Positions 18,140-28,097 of a stretch of 64,000 bases of DNA are shown in pieces. The stretch is from Micrococcaceae bacterium Sec5.1 (GTDB lineage Bacteria > Actinomycetota > Actinomycetes > Actinomycetales > Micrococcaceae). The stretch's first letter is position 1, and each line of letters starts with the position of its first letter. The notes under the pieces were generated by a model that saw only the letters and a program-made list of their open reading frames with translations, did not search any database and was not told where the DNA came from. The position numbers and the translations under genes were made by a program. The stretch is from positions 2,108,001 to 2,172,000 of the forward strand of contig CP143430.1 of assembly GCA_039636795.1 (NCBI GenBank). Direction: 5' to 3'.

Positions 18140-18201
18140 CTAGGCGTTCCTCTAGAGCCCTACGAGGAATGTATTCCGAGGCAAGCAAGGAGACAAGACT
18201 C

Positions 18202-18432
18202 ATGTACGTAAGCACGCTAACCGGGAGTATTCCATTCCATTCAATCGCTCCGGGGGAATCGGTAGAGGTATTCGATTGGAAGAACGTCTTCCAATGCCGG
18301 GGTGTGATCCAAGAGACGGCGCTGGAGTTGGGCGTCGCGTGGATTCGCACAGACATCGGTGAAAGAAGGCTGGTGGACATTCATGAGCATCTAGTGCGAC
18401 GCTGTCCACCTCCACCCGGCTGGGATCGCTGA
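18202..18432 (+). CDS. Small hypothetical protein
   Basis: 76 residues. The start is ATG 18202, preceded by AAGGAG 9 nt upstream. The protein is strand-rich with the motif ELGVAWIRTDIGERRLVDIHE. Similar short soluble proteins with GERKLxDI endings occur in Arthrobacter-type genomes without an assigned function (recalled, not searched). No signal peptide or membrane segment. It lies 62 bp after pcaJ and 221 bp before the ligase-like gene, probably as an independent unit. Confidence 0.6.
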   Translation: MYVSTLTGSIPFHSIAPGESVEVFDWKNVFQCRGVIQETALELGVAWIRTDIGERRLVDIHEHLVRRCPPPPGWDR

Positions 18433-18653
18433 CGTGGTGCCAATTGACCCCGGCGGCTCACGCTGATGCCTTTGCGCAGTGTGGAGAAAGGGGCAGCTGC
18501 TGCTCAAACAGGGGCAACCTGCTTATCGCGGTTGACCGACGCCGCCAAAAAAGGCTCATCGATAGCCTGGGCCTCGACGGAACATCACCGGGTTGGTGCT
18601 TGCCGTCCTGCAACTGGGCCGGAAAGCCATACCCATCAATAGGACGTGAACGG

Positions 18654-20045
18654 GTGCCATTCCTGAACAGAATTCAGATGTGGGCGGACCTCCGCCCAGA
18701 CGACACGGCCATCGCCGTCGGCGGCCGCGGTTTCAGCTGGTCTGAGCTTCGTGGAGCAGCCGCGGAACTCCTCCCTTCCACTCCGGACCTGTACATTTTG
18801 TCCGAACCCAACACGGCCGAATTTGCCGCGCTTTACTGTGCGGGAATCGCCGGGGAACGGCAAATTGCGGTCCTGGATCCCGCGTGGACGCCACAGGCCA
18901 GGGAAGAGATTCTTCGCAGGCTGCCCTCCCCGTCGTGGGGCGCGGGTACTGTGTTGGAAGACGGGGACCCTGACTCTGCGTTCCTCATTGGGTTCACGGC
19001 AGGGACGACGTCGACGCCGAAGGCCTTTACGCGCTCCCGCCGGTCCTGGCAGGCCTCTCTTGACGCGTCCATCGACTTTTTCGGCCTTCGCCCGGACGAC
19101 AAGACGTTTGCACCCGGTCCGCTCTCGGCAAGTTTAAGTCTTTACGCGCTCTCCGAGTGCCTCTACGCAGGTACCGCGTTCCATACCCTGCACGGTTTCG
19201 AAGTCGGAGATGCCCACGCTGTGATCACGCATGATGGGATTACAAGACTGGTTCTCGTCCCCACGATGCTCCGGCTCTTGAGCGAACGCGGTCTCATGGC
19301 ATCGGTTGACGCCTCCGGGATCAGGACAATCATCTGCGCTGGATCCAAATTGGATGCCCGGACACTGGAAGCCGCCCGGCGCTGGGCGCCGAACGCCACG
19401 ATCTTCGAGTACTACGGTGCCGCGGAACTCAGCTTCGTCTCAGGCCGTGGCCTCCCCGCACGGGCACCGCTGGATGCCGCGGGCACCGCCATAGGCCGGC
19501 CATTTCCCGGCGTAGAAGTACAGATCCTCGACGATTTGGGGCGGCGCTTGCCAGAGAGCACGCCCGGGAACATCAGCGTCAAAAGCCCCGGAGTGTGTCA
19601 GGGATACCTCTGGGGTGATGACGGTAAAGCTCTCCACTACCTTGACGGCCACGTCACAGTGGGCGATCAGGGCTACCTTCAGGACGGCGAATTGCACATT
19701 CTCGGGCGGAGCTCGGACATGATCAACACGGCAGGTAAAAACATTTACCCGCACGAGGTCGAACTCGCCCTTTCCTCCATCCCCGGCGTAGAGACCGCCG
19801 TGGCAATTGGTATGCCAGATGACCTCCGAGGCCAGCGTGTGGTGGCCGGGGTCGTGGCCTCCTGCGGAGGGCTCACCCCAACCACACTCAACTCGGGCCT
19901 GGAAGCACTCCTGAGCAAAGACAAGAGGCCGCTGCACTACTACTTGCTCAGCGAGATTCCCCTTACAGACAGAGGAAAAATAGACCGCAAGATGTTTCTG
20001 GAGTGGATTAAGAACAACGACACGCGACTCAATCAACTGCGGTAG
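18654..20045 (+). CDS. AMP-forming acyl-CoA ligase-like protein with altered P-loop
   Basis: 463 residues from GTG 18654, where similarity to ANL enzymes begins (FLNRIQMWADLRPDDTAI); the frame is open 70 codons upstream with no family match. The phosphate loop reads FTAGTTSTPKAF instead of the usual TSGTTGxPKG. YYGAAELSF replaces the YGxTE motif. The hinge and C-terminal lobe are present (GRSSDMINTAGKNIYPHEVE) and the catalytic Lys lies in DRGKIDRKMF. It is shorter than typical FadD (about 500-550) and closest in size to MenE-type ligases. It would activate a carboxylic acid to its CoA ester. Substrate unknown; position after pcaFIJ suggests an aromatic or organic acid. Confidence 0.78.
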   Translation: MPFLNRIQMWADLRPDDTAIAVGGRGFSWSELRGAAAELLPSTPDLYILSEPNTAEFAALYCAGIAGERQIAVLDPAWTPQAREEILRRLPSPSWGAGTVLEDGDPDSAFLIGFTAGTTSTPKAFTRSRRSWQASLDASIDFFGLRPDDKTFAPGPLSASLSLYALSECLYAGTAFHTLHGFEVGDAHAVITHDGITRLVLVPTMLRLLSERGLMASVDASGIRTIICAGSKLDARTLEAARRWAPNATIFEYYGAAELSFVSGRGLPARAPLDAAGTAIGRPFPGVEVQILDDLGRRLPESTPGNISVKSPGVCQGYLWGDDGKALHYLDGHVTVGDQGYLQDGELHILGRSSDMINTAGKNIYPHEVELALSSIPGVETAVAIGMPDDLRGQRVVAGVVASCGGLTPTTLNSGLEALLSKDKRPLHYYLLSEIPLTDRGKIDRKMFLEWIKNNDTRLNQLR

Positions 20046-20159
20046 ACCCAGGTATCTGGCGCACAAGGAGGGCATTTGGCATGTAGAACACACGCCTGCG
20101 ATGAGTACGGTTGTGTCTGCGCGCTAAAACTTCACCAATCAAGGGCAAGCCTATGACGC

Positions 20160-20408
20160 CGCTATCGCGGTACAGTCCCGCAAGCGGTACCTCACGGCTG
20201 GAAAATCACCCTCGGTGAACTGGACGAGAGATTCGCCGTGAAAATCACGGAAGAGTCCCGATGCGCGGACCTGGCGAAGGCCAATGACGCATGGCAACGT
20301 GAAATGGCCGTCTGCGGCGAGCCTGAGATCGGTATCGAGGCCTTCCTCTCCAAGCAGACTCCCACATTTAGATGGACAGGCCGCTTTTCCCGACTCTTCG
20401 AACTCTAG
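20160..20408 (+). pseudogene. C-terminal remnant of a crotonase-like gene
   Basis: A plus-strand frame ending at TAG 20406-20408 reads AVPHGWKITLGELDERFAV and ends GIEAFLSKQTPTFRWTGR. A last helix followed by GI-AFL-K-P-F-GR is the usual end of enoyl-CoA hydratase/isomerase proteins. No start or crotonase core is present upstream, so this is a truncated tail. A terminator follows immediately. Confidence 0.45.
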
Positions 20409-20434
20409 GCGGATCCAGATCTTCTGCCGCGGCT

Positions 20435-20474
20435 CCCCGCCGGGAGCTCAGTCGTCATCCCGGCGGGGCTTTTT
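20435..20474 (+). terminator. Intrinsic terminator
   Basis: Perfect 11-bp stem CCCCGCCGGGA (20435-20445) with TCCCGGCGGGG (20458-20468), 12-nt loop, then a T run at 20470-20474. It probably belonged to the operon that ended with the crotonase remnant. Confidence 0.8.
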
Positions 20475-20772
20475 GCCAGGGTATCCCGTCTGGCGCCGGA
20501 ACCGACCAAGGGTTTCGACCAGGCCGTCCACGTCCTCTTGTAAGTCCGGTCCGGACTAATACCGCCGCATTGAGGTCTTGGGCAGCCGTGAGGACCGTCT
20601 CCGGCCCTCAGGGGAAATTTGCGCCAGGGTGGCCAAGCCGTCCGTTCTGGGGCTGACCCTCTGCCCGCCGCTGAACGGCCTGCTCGACTAATTCAGACAT
20701 CCATGGACGGTGCCCCCGGTGGAACGTCACCCCTCTGGCAGTCCTTGGACGGAGGGAACCGAATCAGCAATG

Positions 20773-22658
20773 TCAATGGTGATGCGGCCACCTCCCAAGG
20801 GAGCATTGGTGATGTGCAGGTGCCCATACGACTCCGAGCACGAGATCCATCCATATGCCGCCGACGGAAACGATAGGATCGTAGCGCATCAGACTCGTCA
20901 CCAACAGGATGGGAGAGGTCGCTGCCCAGGCTTGCGGTGAGCATGCTGTCGGATACGGGACAGGTACAGTGAGTTGCTCCCGGCTGAATCCGCAAAACAG
21001 CTCTGGGAGGCGGCCGTCAGAGTAGTCCGCGGCTTCAAGCATAGCAGTGGGCACCCGCTGGGCTTCCTCCACGAAGCCATATCGGAGGAGGCCTGCTGCG
21101 ACGATTGCGTTGTCGTGGGGCCAGACCGAGCCGTTGTGTTAGCTGGCGGGGTTGTAGGCACCCATGTTCCTTGCCAAGGTGCGCACGCCCCCGGCGCTGA
21201 ACATCTCCGGGCACATCAAATGCTCCACCACCTGCGGGGCCTTGTCCTCATCGATGAGGCCAAATAACATGCATTGCCCAATGTTCGAAGCGCACGCGTC
21301 CACCTGGCGCTTTGAGCCATCGAGGGCGATGGCATAGTAGCCCCGTTCGGGGATCCAGAATTCCTCGTTGAACTGCCTTTTCAGCTGTGACGCCCGATCG
21401 GCGAGCTCGTCACCCAAAGCGGCTCACCGGCGTCGTAGGCCAGCCACGCGCGGGACAGGTATGCATTGTGCCGTCGGCGAAGTTGATGCCATCCCAGGAG
21501 TCCTTCCAGCCTTGGCTGATAAGCCCGTGAGGATTGAGGCGCTCGTACTCGACAAACCCGTCACCGTCTTTGTCGCCGTAATGCTGGATCCAGTCCAGCG
21601 GCTTAGCATCGATCTGCCGTAGTAGTTTATCTGGCCGCCCAGAGACAGCCCGCTGGAAACGTCGAGCCTAAGCTCATGGAGGATTTTGCCTGGTTCCTCC
21701 TCGCTCACCGGATCCACCACGGTACCTTGGCGGTCCGCCAGTGTCTGCAGCGTGCCTAGCGCCAGGGACGGATCCACCGTCAGAGCCATTGATGAGGCCA
21801 CAGCGAGTCCCTGCCGAACAGCGTCATGAACCATGGCGCGCCAGCGCCCACTACAACCCGGTCAGGATGGTCCGGGTCCTCGATGCGAAGGGAACCCAGG
21901 TCGTCGTAGCTGCGGCGCAGCGTCCGTTCGATCGACCTATTGCCAATCTGCAGCACGGGAATTCTTGCCACCCACTCACGTCGGCGCCGGTCCCGGGGGG
22001 ACAAGCCGTCTCCGTCAGGATGAACGAAGGCCGTAGCGGAAGAGACTCTCCCCATGCTGGGCAGCACGGTCACGACTGTGCTCCAGTGTCCATGCGCCGG
22101 CACAGATACCCGGTACATCACGCCATCCGAGGCGATGTCGGCGCCGGGTGCCTGGATAGCCGTGGCCTTCCGGACGTCTTGCCAGACGCCCTGGATGGTA
22201 AGCGTGGTGCCCTGAGCCTGGCGGGTTTCGTCCCAGCGCCGCTGGATCCTTGCCTCTTTCACTTCGAAGAGATCCGCGAAGTCCGCCTCGATCCTCAGCG
22301 CGATGACGCATTCGGCCGACTCAAGGGAGTAGTTGCGAATCGTGATCTGCTCCTGGAAACCGGCGCAGCCGCTCCACGATCAGCTGGCTGTCGGCGTAGC
22401 CATCGGAGCGCGCCACGCGTCCGATAAACAGTGCCCTGTACGGCTCCTTCGTCTCGGCTGCCAGCGGCTCCAGTGGCTGCCCATCAACTGTCAGCTCCAG
22501 CCTGAAAGGATGCGGGCATCCTGCACGAAAAGACCGTGCGGGTGTCCGCTGTTGATGTGCCCACTGGGCGAAGAAATGCAGAAGGACGACCCCTCGACCA
22601 GAGTGACCGCCCCGGCACCCATTGGGCCCGCAGCAGTATCAGCATTCCATCCTGCCAT
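20773..22658 (-). pseudogene. Glycogen-debranching-type amylo-alpha-1,6-glucosidase, frameshifted
   Basis: The minus strand encodes most of an actinobacterial debranching-like enzyme in alternating frames. The N-terminus begins at ATG 22658 (GAGAVTLVEGSSFCIS, SGHPHGLFVQDARILSRLEL), then ITIRNYSLE, then a long open segment (about 22262-21780) with KEARIQRRWDETR and GAGAPWFMTLFGRDSLW, and finally QFNEEFWIPERGYYAIALDG (about 21417-21139), which continues into GLFGLIDED-like text. At least three frameshifts separate these blocks and the 3' end is degraded. The intact family protein is about 700 residues. It is nonfunctional as it stands and marks decayed chromosomal-type DNA in the element. Confidence 0.8.
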
Positions 22659-22730
22659 CGAAGACCTCTCACAGAAACTAACACGCGCCGTTATCTGTCA
22701 GCGTTGCCCCCACACACCCCCGCTTCTCCA

Positions 22731-23849
22731 AACAAGACTACTCGGGCTTGAAGTCCGAGCCAGAGCTGACCCTGGACAAGATCCGGATTGCCAAGGTTAG
22801 GGAATGCACGGGGGCGATGCATGAACTCCCGCCTCTGGGGGACACTGGGAGGACTTTCAAAATCACGCCTTGGTTCCGGGCGGTTATGGCGGCCAAGGTC
22901 CCATAGCAGCCCGGCAATTGGTTAAAGAGCTTCAGACCCTGCAGAGCTTCCGGCATTAGTTTACGGGTTCCGTTTGCGTTGTATTGGAACGGCGATAGCC
23001 CGCCTTTCGTCAAGCTACAGGCCGCACCGGAGGAGAGGCCACCCTGGCTTAGTGCTGGGTACGTCATGCCTGCAAAATGGGTTGCATGGGAAAATTTAAA
23101 GTCCGGACGGGGCTGGACAGGACTCGGTCTTGGAGGTTCGCGTGGAGCTGCTCCCGCCGTACCGGGTGCTGGCTGAGCAGCTCTGACTTCCAAGGCATGG
23201 GGAGGAAACGCCATAAATAATGGCAGGAAAGAGCCCCTTTTGCGGGCACTCACCCGCTGTTTCCGACCGCCGATAACGGTATTCGGTCAAGTAGCTATCT
23301 CGTTATACGGGAGGGAGCAGAAACCGTTGGATGGTCCGCTATGTGCCGCACCCGTCGAGGTTCCTCCGAGGTGGCCTCGCCGTCGAGTGGCGTTGGACGG
23401 GGTGCGGGCAGCCCGTGGCCAACTTGCGGGCACCGGTCTCTGTCCTCATCTGGCGGGCGAAATTCGGCGCGACGATCTTCGTTGGTGGCAGAATAGCGCT
23501 GGATCTCCGTTTTATTGACAGTGGATCCTGGTGTTCTCAGATGCCATCGTGACAGTCGAGGGGAAGAAAACTCCGGTGCGGTAGCCCGATAATCAACGAA
23601 ATAGTCCAAAGAATTAGGACTTGATGGAAATCGCTTGGGGCAGGGGCTGGCGATGTCACCTATTGCCGGTCGGCAAGTGTCCGAGAACAACACCGGAGCC
23701 GCCGACAGGCGAATCCTCCCAGCCACACGGCCCGACGTCGGGTTGGGGTGTAGCCCAACGGACACGAAAAATGATGCCGATTCTTAAAGCCAGCCTGCAG
23801 CGCACTGCTGGAAGTAGGGGAGCATATGAGAGGCTGCCAAGGAGTGGCA
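22731..23849. other. 1.1-kb region without a recognisable gene
   Basis: Open frames exist on both strands but none shows a recognisable domain, sensible start or coding-like composition. A short plus-strand phrase ELLPPYRVLAEQL near 23144-23182 may be a leftover of a lost gene. The region lies between two pseudogenes and is best described as degraded sequence. Confidence 0.5.
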
Positions 23850-24107
23850 TGTCTCAATTTTCGTGGGCTGTGACAGTCGTCTCATCCATCAGCCGCCCGG
23901 CCAGGATCCTGTCACAGGTCTGTCTCCCCTGTAGCGGCGGTGGCGTTTCCAGATCATCTGCCATGGACCAAACTCCGCCGGGACGTCACGCCAAGCGATC
24001 CCACGCCGATACCGGTAAATGATGCGCTCCACCACCCGGCGATGGTTTGCTTTAACCTGACGGATCCTTTGCCGGCTGATCCCGGTAAGAATCGGAAAAT
24101 ATGACAT
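23850..24107 (-). pseudogene. IS5-family transposase N-terminal remnant
   Basis: From ATG 24107 on the minus strand: RRVVERIIYRYRRGIAWRDV and PAEFGPWQMIWKRHRRY are the conserved N-terminal block of IS5/IS427-group transposases. A frameshift near 23920 moves the continuation (DRILAGRLMDE) to another frame, and the catalytic region is missing. Confidence 0.75.
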
Positions 24108-24319
24108 TCTGGTCGATCAGACCATGTAATTTAAGAAGGCCAAAGAGAGCCCTGCAGCCAAACTATTTGGAACCTGAGGTCGTGCACCGGGTTCTTCAAC
24201 TGGTCGCTGGCCCGGGCCCAGCATAGGCGCTGTGGGAAAGATCGGGTGGAGCCCTTCACCCCCGCCCCGTGAACCTTCCCTGCTCTTGCCTGGCCAATAG
24301 TACTCAGTCAGGAATTTGG

Positions 24320-24904
24320 CTACGGGTGGGCTGAATGGACCGACGTCATGGTCCGCATGATCCGATCTGTGACCGTAGAGATCGCTCCGCTGCCGTCCAC
24401 CTGGGCTACTATGTTGCGCTCGGCGTACTTTGCCACAACTGCTTCGGTTTGCTTGTGATAGAGGTCCAGGCGATGGCGGATGACGGCTTCGTTGTCGTCA
24501 GTACGTCTGGTGTCCTTCGCGCGGGCAAGCAGTCGGACCACGAGTTCCTCGTCATCAGTGGTAAGCCGCAGTACGACATCCAGTTTTTGCATGCCCTTGG
24601 CGAGTATACGGTCCAGGTATTCCACCTGGGCCAGGGTGCGCGGGTAACCGTCCAAGAGGAAGCCGTGTTCGACGTCTGGCTCGCCGAGGCGCTCACGCAC
24701 CATCTTGTTCGTGATGCCGTCCGGAACGAAATCGCCAGCGTCTAGGTACTTTTTGGCTTCTAAGCCGAGAGAGGTCAGCCCTTTCACATTGTCGCGGAAG
24801 ATGTCTCCGGTGGAGATCGCGACGACCTGGAGTCGCTCCGAGATGCGTTCGGCCTGCGTACCCTTACCGGAACCTGGTGGTCCCACAATCAACATTCTGG
24901 TCAT
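24320..24904 (-). CDS. adk: Adenylate kinase
   Basis: 194 residues from ATG 24904, with GAAGAAGG 9 nt upstream; a TTG two codons earlier is an alternative. P-loop GPPGSGKGT at residues 8-16, then STGDIFRDNV, the AMP-binding GFLLDGYPRT, and RRTDDN near 130. The insert is short, as in actinobacterial adenylate kinases that lack the long zinc LID. It would interconvert ATP, AMP and ADP. As it is normally a single chromosomal gene beside secY and map, a copy in this setting is unusual; it could offset AMP produced by the many AMP-forming ligases nearby (inference). Confidence 0.95.
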   Translation of the reverse strand: MTRMLIVGPPGSGKGTQAERISERLQVVAISTGDIFRDNVKGLTSLGLEAKKYLDAGDFVPDGITNKMVRERLGEPDVEHGFLLDGYPRTLAQVEYLDRILAKGMQKLDVVLRLTTDDEELVVRLLARAKDTRRTDDNEAVIRHRLDLYHKQTEAVVAKYAERNIVAQVDGSGAISTVTDRIMRTMTSVHSAHP

Positions 24905-25113
24905 CTGCAATAGCCTTCTTCGTAGTGGTGCGCTTCGTTATTGGTCTGCATTGCTGGTCGGAGTACTCCGCGCCCGCCCTATAGACGGTGGCGGGTCGAC
25001 GCTTTGTTTAGATTTAGGCCGAGCATAAGACTGTTGTGAGCATCATCGGGCTGAATGGATCGACTGACCCTCAGGTGTAATTCCGACACGAGATGTCCTG
25101 GGCTTTTGAGCGT

Positions 25114-25539
25114 CTAGAGTGGAGCGTTGGTAAGCGCGAACGGTGGGCGCAACAGTCCCGGCGTAAGTCCCTGGGCGGGATCGCTGCCGAGATGGACCAC
25201 CTTGTTGTTTTCGTCAACGTGGACCACTTTGGGATCGTAGTTCTTGGCTTCCTCGGTAGTCATTTCGGAGTAGGTAATTAGAATGACTATGTCGTTTTCC
25301 TGCACCAGGTGCGCTGCGGGGCCGTTGATGCCGATTACGCCTGAGCCACGTCGACCGGCGATGGTGTATGTTTCCAGGCGCGCGCCATTGGTTACGTCGA
25401 CAATGGCTACGAGCTCACCGGGGAGGATGTCGGCGGCGTCGAGTAGATCCAGATCTACCGTCACTGAGCCTACATAATGGAGGTCAGCGTGTGTGACGGT
25501 GGCGCGGTGGATTTTTGACTTGAACATTGTTCGGTTCAT
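25114..25539 (-). CDS. panD: Aspartate 1-decarboxylase precursor
   Basis: 141 residues. ATG 25539 follows AGGAG with 6-nt spacing; longer upstream frames are not supported. It carries the self-processing site YVGSVTVD with Gly24-Ser25, at which the proenzyme cleaves to create the pyruvoyl group, and the conserved [10 protein letters not shown] and INGPAAHL blocks. It makes beta-alanine for pantothenate and CoA. The small gene upstream on the same strand may be co-transcribed. A CoA-precursor gene in an element rich in CoA-ester metabolism fits, but it could also be cargo. Confidence 0.95.
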   Translation of the reverse strand: MNRTMFKSKIHRATVTHADLHYVGSVTVDLDLLDAADILPGELVAIVDVTNGARLETYTIAGRRGSGVIGINGPAAHLVQENDIVILITYSEMTTEEAKNYDPKVVHVDENNKVVHLGSDPAQGLTPGLLRPPFALTNAPL

Positions 25540-25671
25540 GGGATGCTCCTGTTTAACTCCCGGTTTGTGGCCCAGACGATGTAGTCGATTTGGCATCGCG
25601 GGCAAAGCGCGACGGCGGCAGGCCGCTCAGCCAACCGCGTCTCTGTGACTTTTTGTCCTCTTTGCGAGGAC

Positions 25672-25881
25672 CTAGGTGGGTAGGAAGTGCGTAAAGACCT
25701 GGTATCCGTCATGACGGGCAATGATCTGCCTTGAAGCGGTGCCGTCCAGTGAGATCCAGAGCAGCGAGTCGTCAGGCATGACGGCATCCACTATTCCTTC
25801 GCGGATGAATTTTCCGTCTTTCCAGATTTCTACGAGCTGCCCGAGGGCGCGTTGCCAATCTGGTTGTAGGTGGAGGTCCAA
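25672..25881 (-). CDS. Small hypothetical protein upstream of panD
   Basis: 69 residues from TTG 25881, with AGGAG 6 nt upstream. The sequence is a compact soluble strand-rich protein: LVEIWKDGKFIREGIVDAVM then DDSLLWISLDG. Comparable short proteins occur in Micrococcaceae (recalled, not searched) with no known function. No membrane or metal-binding motif. It lies 132 bp upstream of panD on the same strand. A further frame in the gap, with [17 protein letters not shown], ends by overlapping the panD start and could be a tiny zinc-ribbon-like gene, but it has no good start codon. Confidence 0.55.
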   Translation of the reverse strand: MDLHLQPDWQRALGQLVEIWKDGKFIREGIVDAVMPDDSLLWISLDGTASRQIIARHDGYQVFTHFLPT

Positions 25882-26027
25882 TCCTTGCTCCTCAATACAC
25901 GACTATTGGCTCTACCCGCGTTTGTCAGGGGAGCCGGCGGTGTGGCGCCGTGAGCCGTTGCGATTAGTTGATGATCCGGGTGATCATCCGGCGCCCCACC
26001 GCAGGAATTTGGGCAGTGGACTGCCGG

Positions 26028-27164
26028 TTAGAGGGAGCGCTGGTCTGGGCCTTTGTATGCGCTGAGCGGGCGGATGAGGGAGTTGGACGCCGCCTGTTCC
26101 ATGATGTGGGCGGTCCAGCCGGTGATGCGGCTGGCGACGAAGATCGGTGTGAACGTGGGAGTGTCGAAGCCGATGAGGTGGTAAGTGGGTCCGGCAGGGT
26201 AGTCGAGGTTAGGCTTGATGGCCTTGGCCTCATCCATCGCTTTCTCAAGCCCTTGGTAAAGGCCTAGGAGTTCGGGCCTGCCGTAGTGGGCGATCATTTT
26301 GTCCAGGGCTGCTTTCATGGTGGGAACGCGGGAATCGCCGTTCTTGTAGACGCGGTGGCCGAAGCCCATGATCTTCTTCTTCTGGGCCAGGGCGTCTTCC
26401 ATCCAGGCCCGGGCCCTGGCCGCGGCTTTCTCGAGGGATTCTTCGCTGCGGATGCCGATTTCCTCGAAGGTGTGCATGACGGCTTCGTTGGCTCCGCCAT
26501 GCAGGGGGCCCTTGAGAGCACCGATAGCCGCGGTGACGGCGGAGTGGAGGTCCGAGAGGGTGGATGTGACAACCCTGGCGGTGAAGGTTGAAGCGTTGAA
26601 GGAGTGCTCCGCGTAGAGGATCATCGAGACGTCGAAGGCCTCGATGACGTCGTCTGCTGGCTCTTCGCCGAAGGTCATCCAGAGGAAGTTGGCGGAGTAG
26701 CCGAGATCGTCGCGGGGCTCCACGACATCCAGGCCGTGCCGGCGGCGCTGGTCGTAAGCCACGACGGCGGGCATCGCCGAGAAAAGGTCGATGGCCTTGT
26801 TCATATTGGCCTCGGGCGACGAATCTTCTGCCAGCTCGTGCCGTGCTCCCAGCACCGAGGCTGCCGTGCGGCAGATATCCATGGGGTGTGCCTCGCTGGG
26901 CAAGGCGTCGATGATGGCCTTGAGCGCAGGGTCGAGTGCCCGGCCAGCCCGTTCCCGGGCTGTGAATTCCGTGAGCTGTTCCGGGGTTGGCAGTTCGCCG
27001 TTCCAGAGCAGGTAGGCGACCTCTTCGAAGCTGCATTTTGCGGCCAGTTCCTGTACTGGGTATCCCCGGTAGAGCAATGAGTTGGTGTCGGGGTTGACCT
27101 TGGAGACGGCGGTGTAATCCACCACGACGCCGGCGAGGCCCTTTTTGATCTCTGTGTCAGTCAT
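26028..27164 (-). CDS. prpC: 2-methylcitrate synthase
   Basis: 378 residues. Citrate-synthase family, short Gram-positive form: N-terminal YRGYPVQELAAKCSFEEVAYL, substrate His in PLHGGANEAVM, the second catalytic His in MGFGHRVYKNGD, and Asp/Arg region near the C-terminus (DYPAGPTYHLIGF). It condenses propionyl-CoA with oxaloacetate to 2-methylcitrate. The adjacent prpB and prpD on the same strand decide for methylcitrate over citrate synthase. It lies 27 bp after prpB, last in the operon. Confidence 0.93.
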   Translation of the reverse strand: MTDTEIKKGLAGVVVDYTAVSKVNPDTNSLLYRGYPVQELAAKCSFEEVAYLLWNGELPTPEQLTEFTARERAGRALDPALKAIIDALPSEAHPMDICRTAASVLGARHELAEDSSPEANMNKAIDLFSAMPAVVAYDQRRRHGLDVVEPRDDLGYSANFLWMTFGEEPADDVIEAFDVSMILYAEHSFNASTFTARVVTSTLSDLHSAVTAAIGALKGPLHGGANEAVMHTFEEIGIRSEESLEKAAARARAWMEDALAQKKKIMGFGHRVYKNGDSRVPTMKAALDKMIAHYGRPELLGLYQGLEKAMDEAKAIKPNLDYPAGPTYHLIGFDTPTFTPIFVASRITGWTAHIMEQAASNSLIRPLSAYKGPDQRSL

Positions 27165-27191
27165 GCTGAACTCCTTCGTTGCAGCCCTGTA

Positions 27192-28097
27192 CTAGCGGAC
27201 GTGGGGGATTTGGAAATTGAAGATGCCGGAATCGAATTTGTTGTAGGCCTCGTAATCCACGAGGTCGTAGAGCCGGACTCTGGTGAGCATTTCAGGAACA
27301 CGTACTTCTTGAGTTCCCAGTCTCTTGAGTGTGTCCAGAACGCGTTCAGCTGCCCCCATGGCACTGCGGAGGAGGGTAACGGGGTAGATGACCATATTGA
27401 CGCCCACGGCCTGCAGCTCTCTCGTCGAGAAGAGGTCGCTTTTGCCAAATTCGGTCATATTGGCGAGGATCGGGACGTCCACGGCGTCACGGATGGCACG
27501 GAACTCGTGCAGGTCCTTCATGGCTTCGGGGAAGATGGCGTCGGCGCCGGCGTCCACGAGGGCTTTGGCGCGGTCCTTGGCTGCTTGGATTCCATCGACG
27601 GCGCGGATGTCGGTGCGGGCCATGATGAGGAAGTTCGGATCGCGGCGGGCGTCTGCTGCGGCGCGGATGCGTTTGGTGGCGGTGTCGATGTCCACGACGT
27701 TTTTGCCGTCCAGGTGGCCGCAGCGTTTGGGGTTGAACTGGTCTTCGATGTGGCAGCCGGCGAGGCCTGCGTTTTCGAGTTCCTGGATGGTGCGGGCCAC
27801 GTTCATGGGTTCACCGAAGCCGGTGTCCGCGTCCACGAGGGAGGGCAGGTCGGTCATGCGGGCGATCTGCCCGGCGCGGGTGGCCACCTCGGTGAGGGTG
27901 GTCAGGCCGATGTCGGGCAGGCCGAGGTCGTTGGCCAGGACCGCGCCGGAGATGTAGACCCCGGCGAAGCCCTTTTCCTCGATCAGCCGGGCCGAGAGCG
28001 GGTTGAACGCGCCCGGGAACTGGTGCACGGTCCCGGAGGCCAGCAGTTCCCGCAGCTTCAGTCTTTTCTGTTCGGGTGTGGTTTTGGAGTACAGCAT
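27192..28097 (-). CDS. prpB: 2-methylisocitrate lyase
   Basis: 301 residues. PEP mutase/isocitrate lyase family: FPGAFNPLSARLIEEKGF at the N-terminus, metal-binding DADTGFG, and the lyase signature NPKRCGHLDGK with the catalytic Cys. It cleaves 2-methylisocitrate to pyruvate and succinate. The ATG follows the prpD stop without a gap, so translation is coupled. Pyruvate from this step would be a plausible substrate for the biotin carboxyltransferase encoded at 11.8 kb (inference). Confidence 0.94.
   Translation of the reverse strand: MLYSKTTPEQKRLKLRELLASGTVHQFPGAFNPLSARLIEEKGFAGVYISGAVLANDLGLPDIGLTTLTEVATRAGQIARMTDLPSLVDADTGFGEPMNVARTIQELENAGLAGCHIEDQFNPKRCGHLDGKNVVDIDTATKRIRAAADARRDPNFLIMARTDIRAVDGIQAAKDRAKALVDAGADAIFPEAMKDLHEFRAIRDAVDVPILANMTEFGKSDLFSTRELQAVGVNMVIYPVTLLRSAMGAAERVLDTLKRLGTQEVRVPEMLTRVRLYDLVDYEAYNKFDSGIFNFQIPHVR

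Noticed and set aside
22738..23253. 171-codon minus-strand frame next to the debranching pseudogene
   Set aside because: Pro/Ser/Gly-rich with no domain, start or neighbour support; treated as degraded DNA.
25536..25787. 83-codon frame with [17 protein letters not shown] ending over the panD start
   Set aside because: The Cys pair and ATGA overlap are interesting, but most of the frame is out of phase within the neighbouring small gene and no credible start codon precedes the protein-like part.
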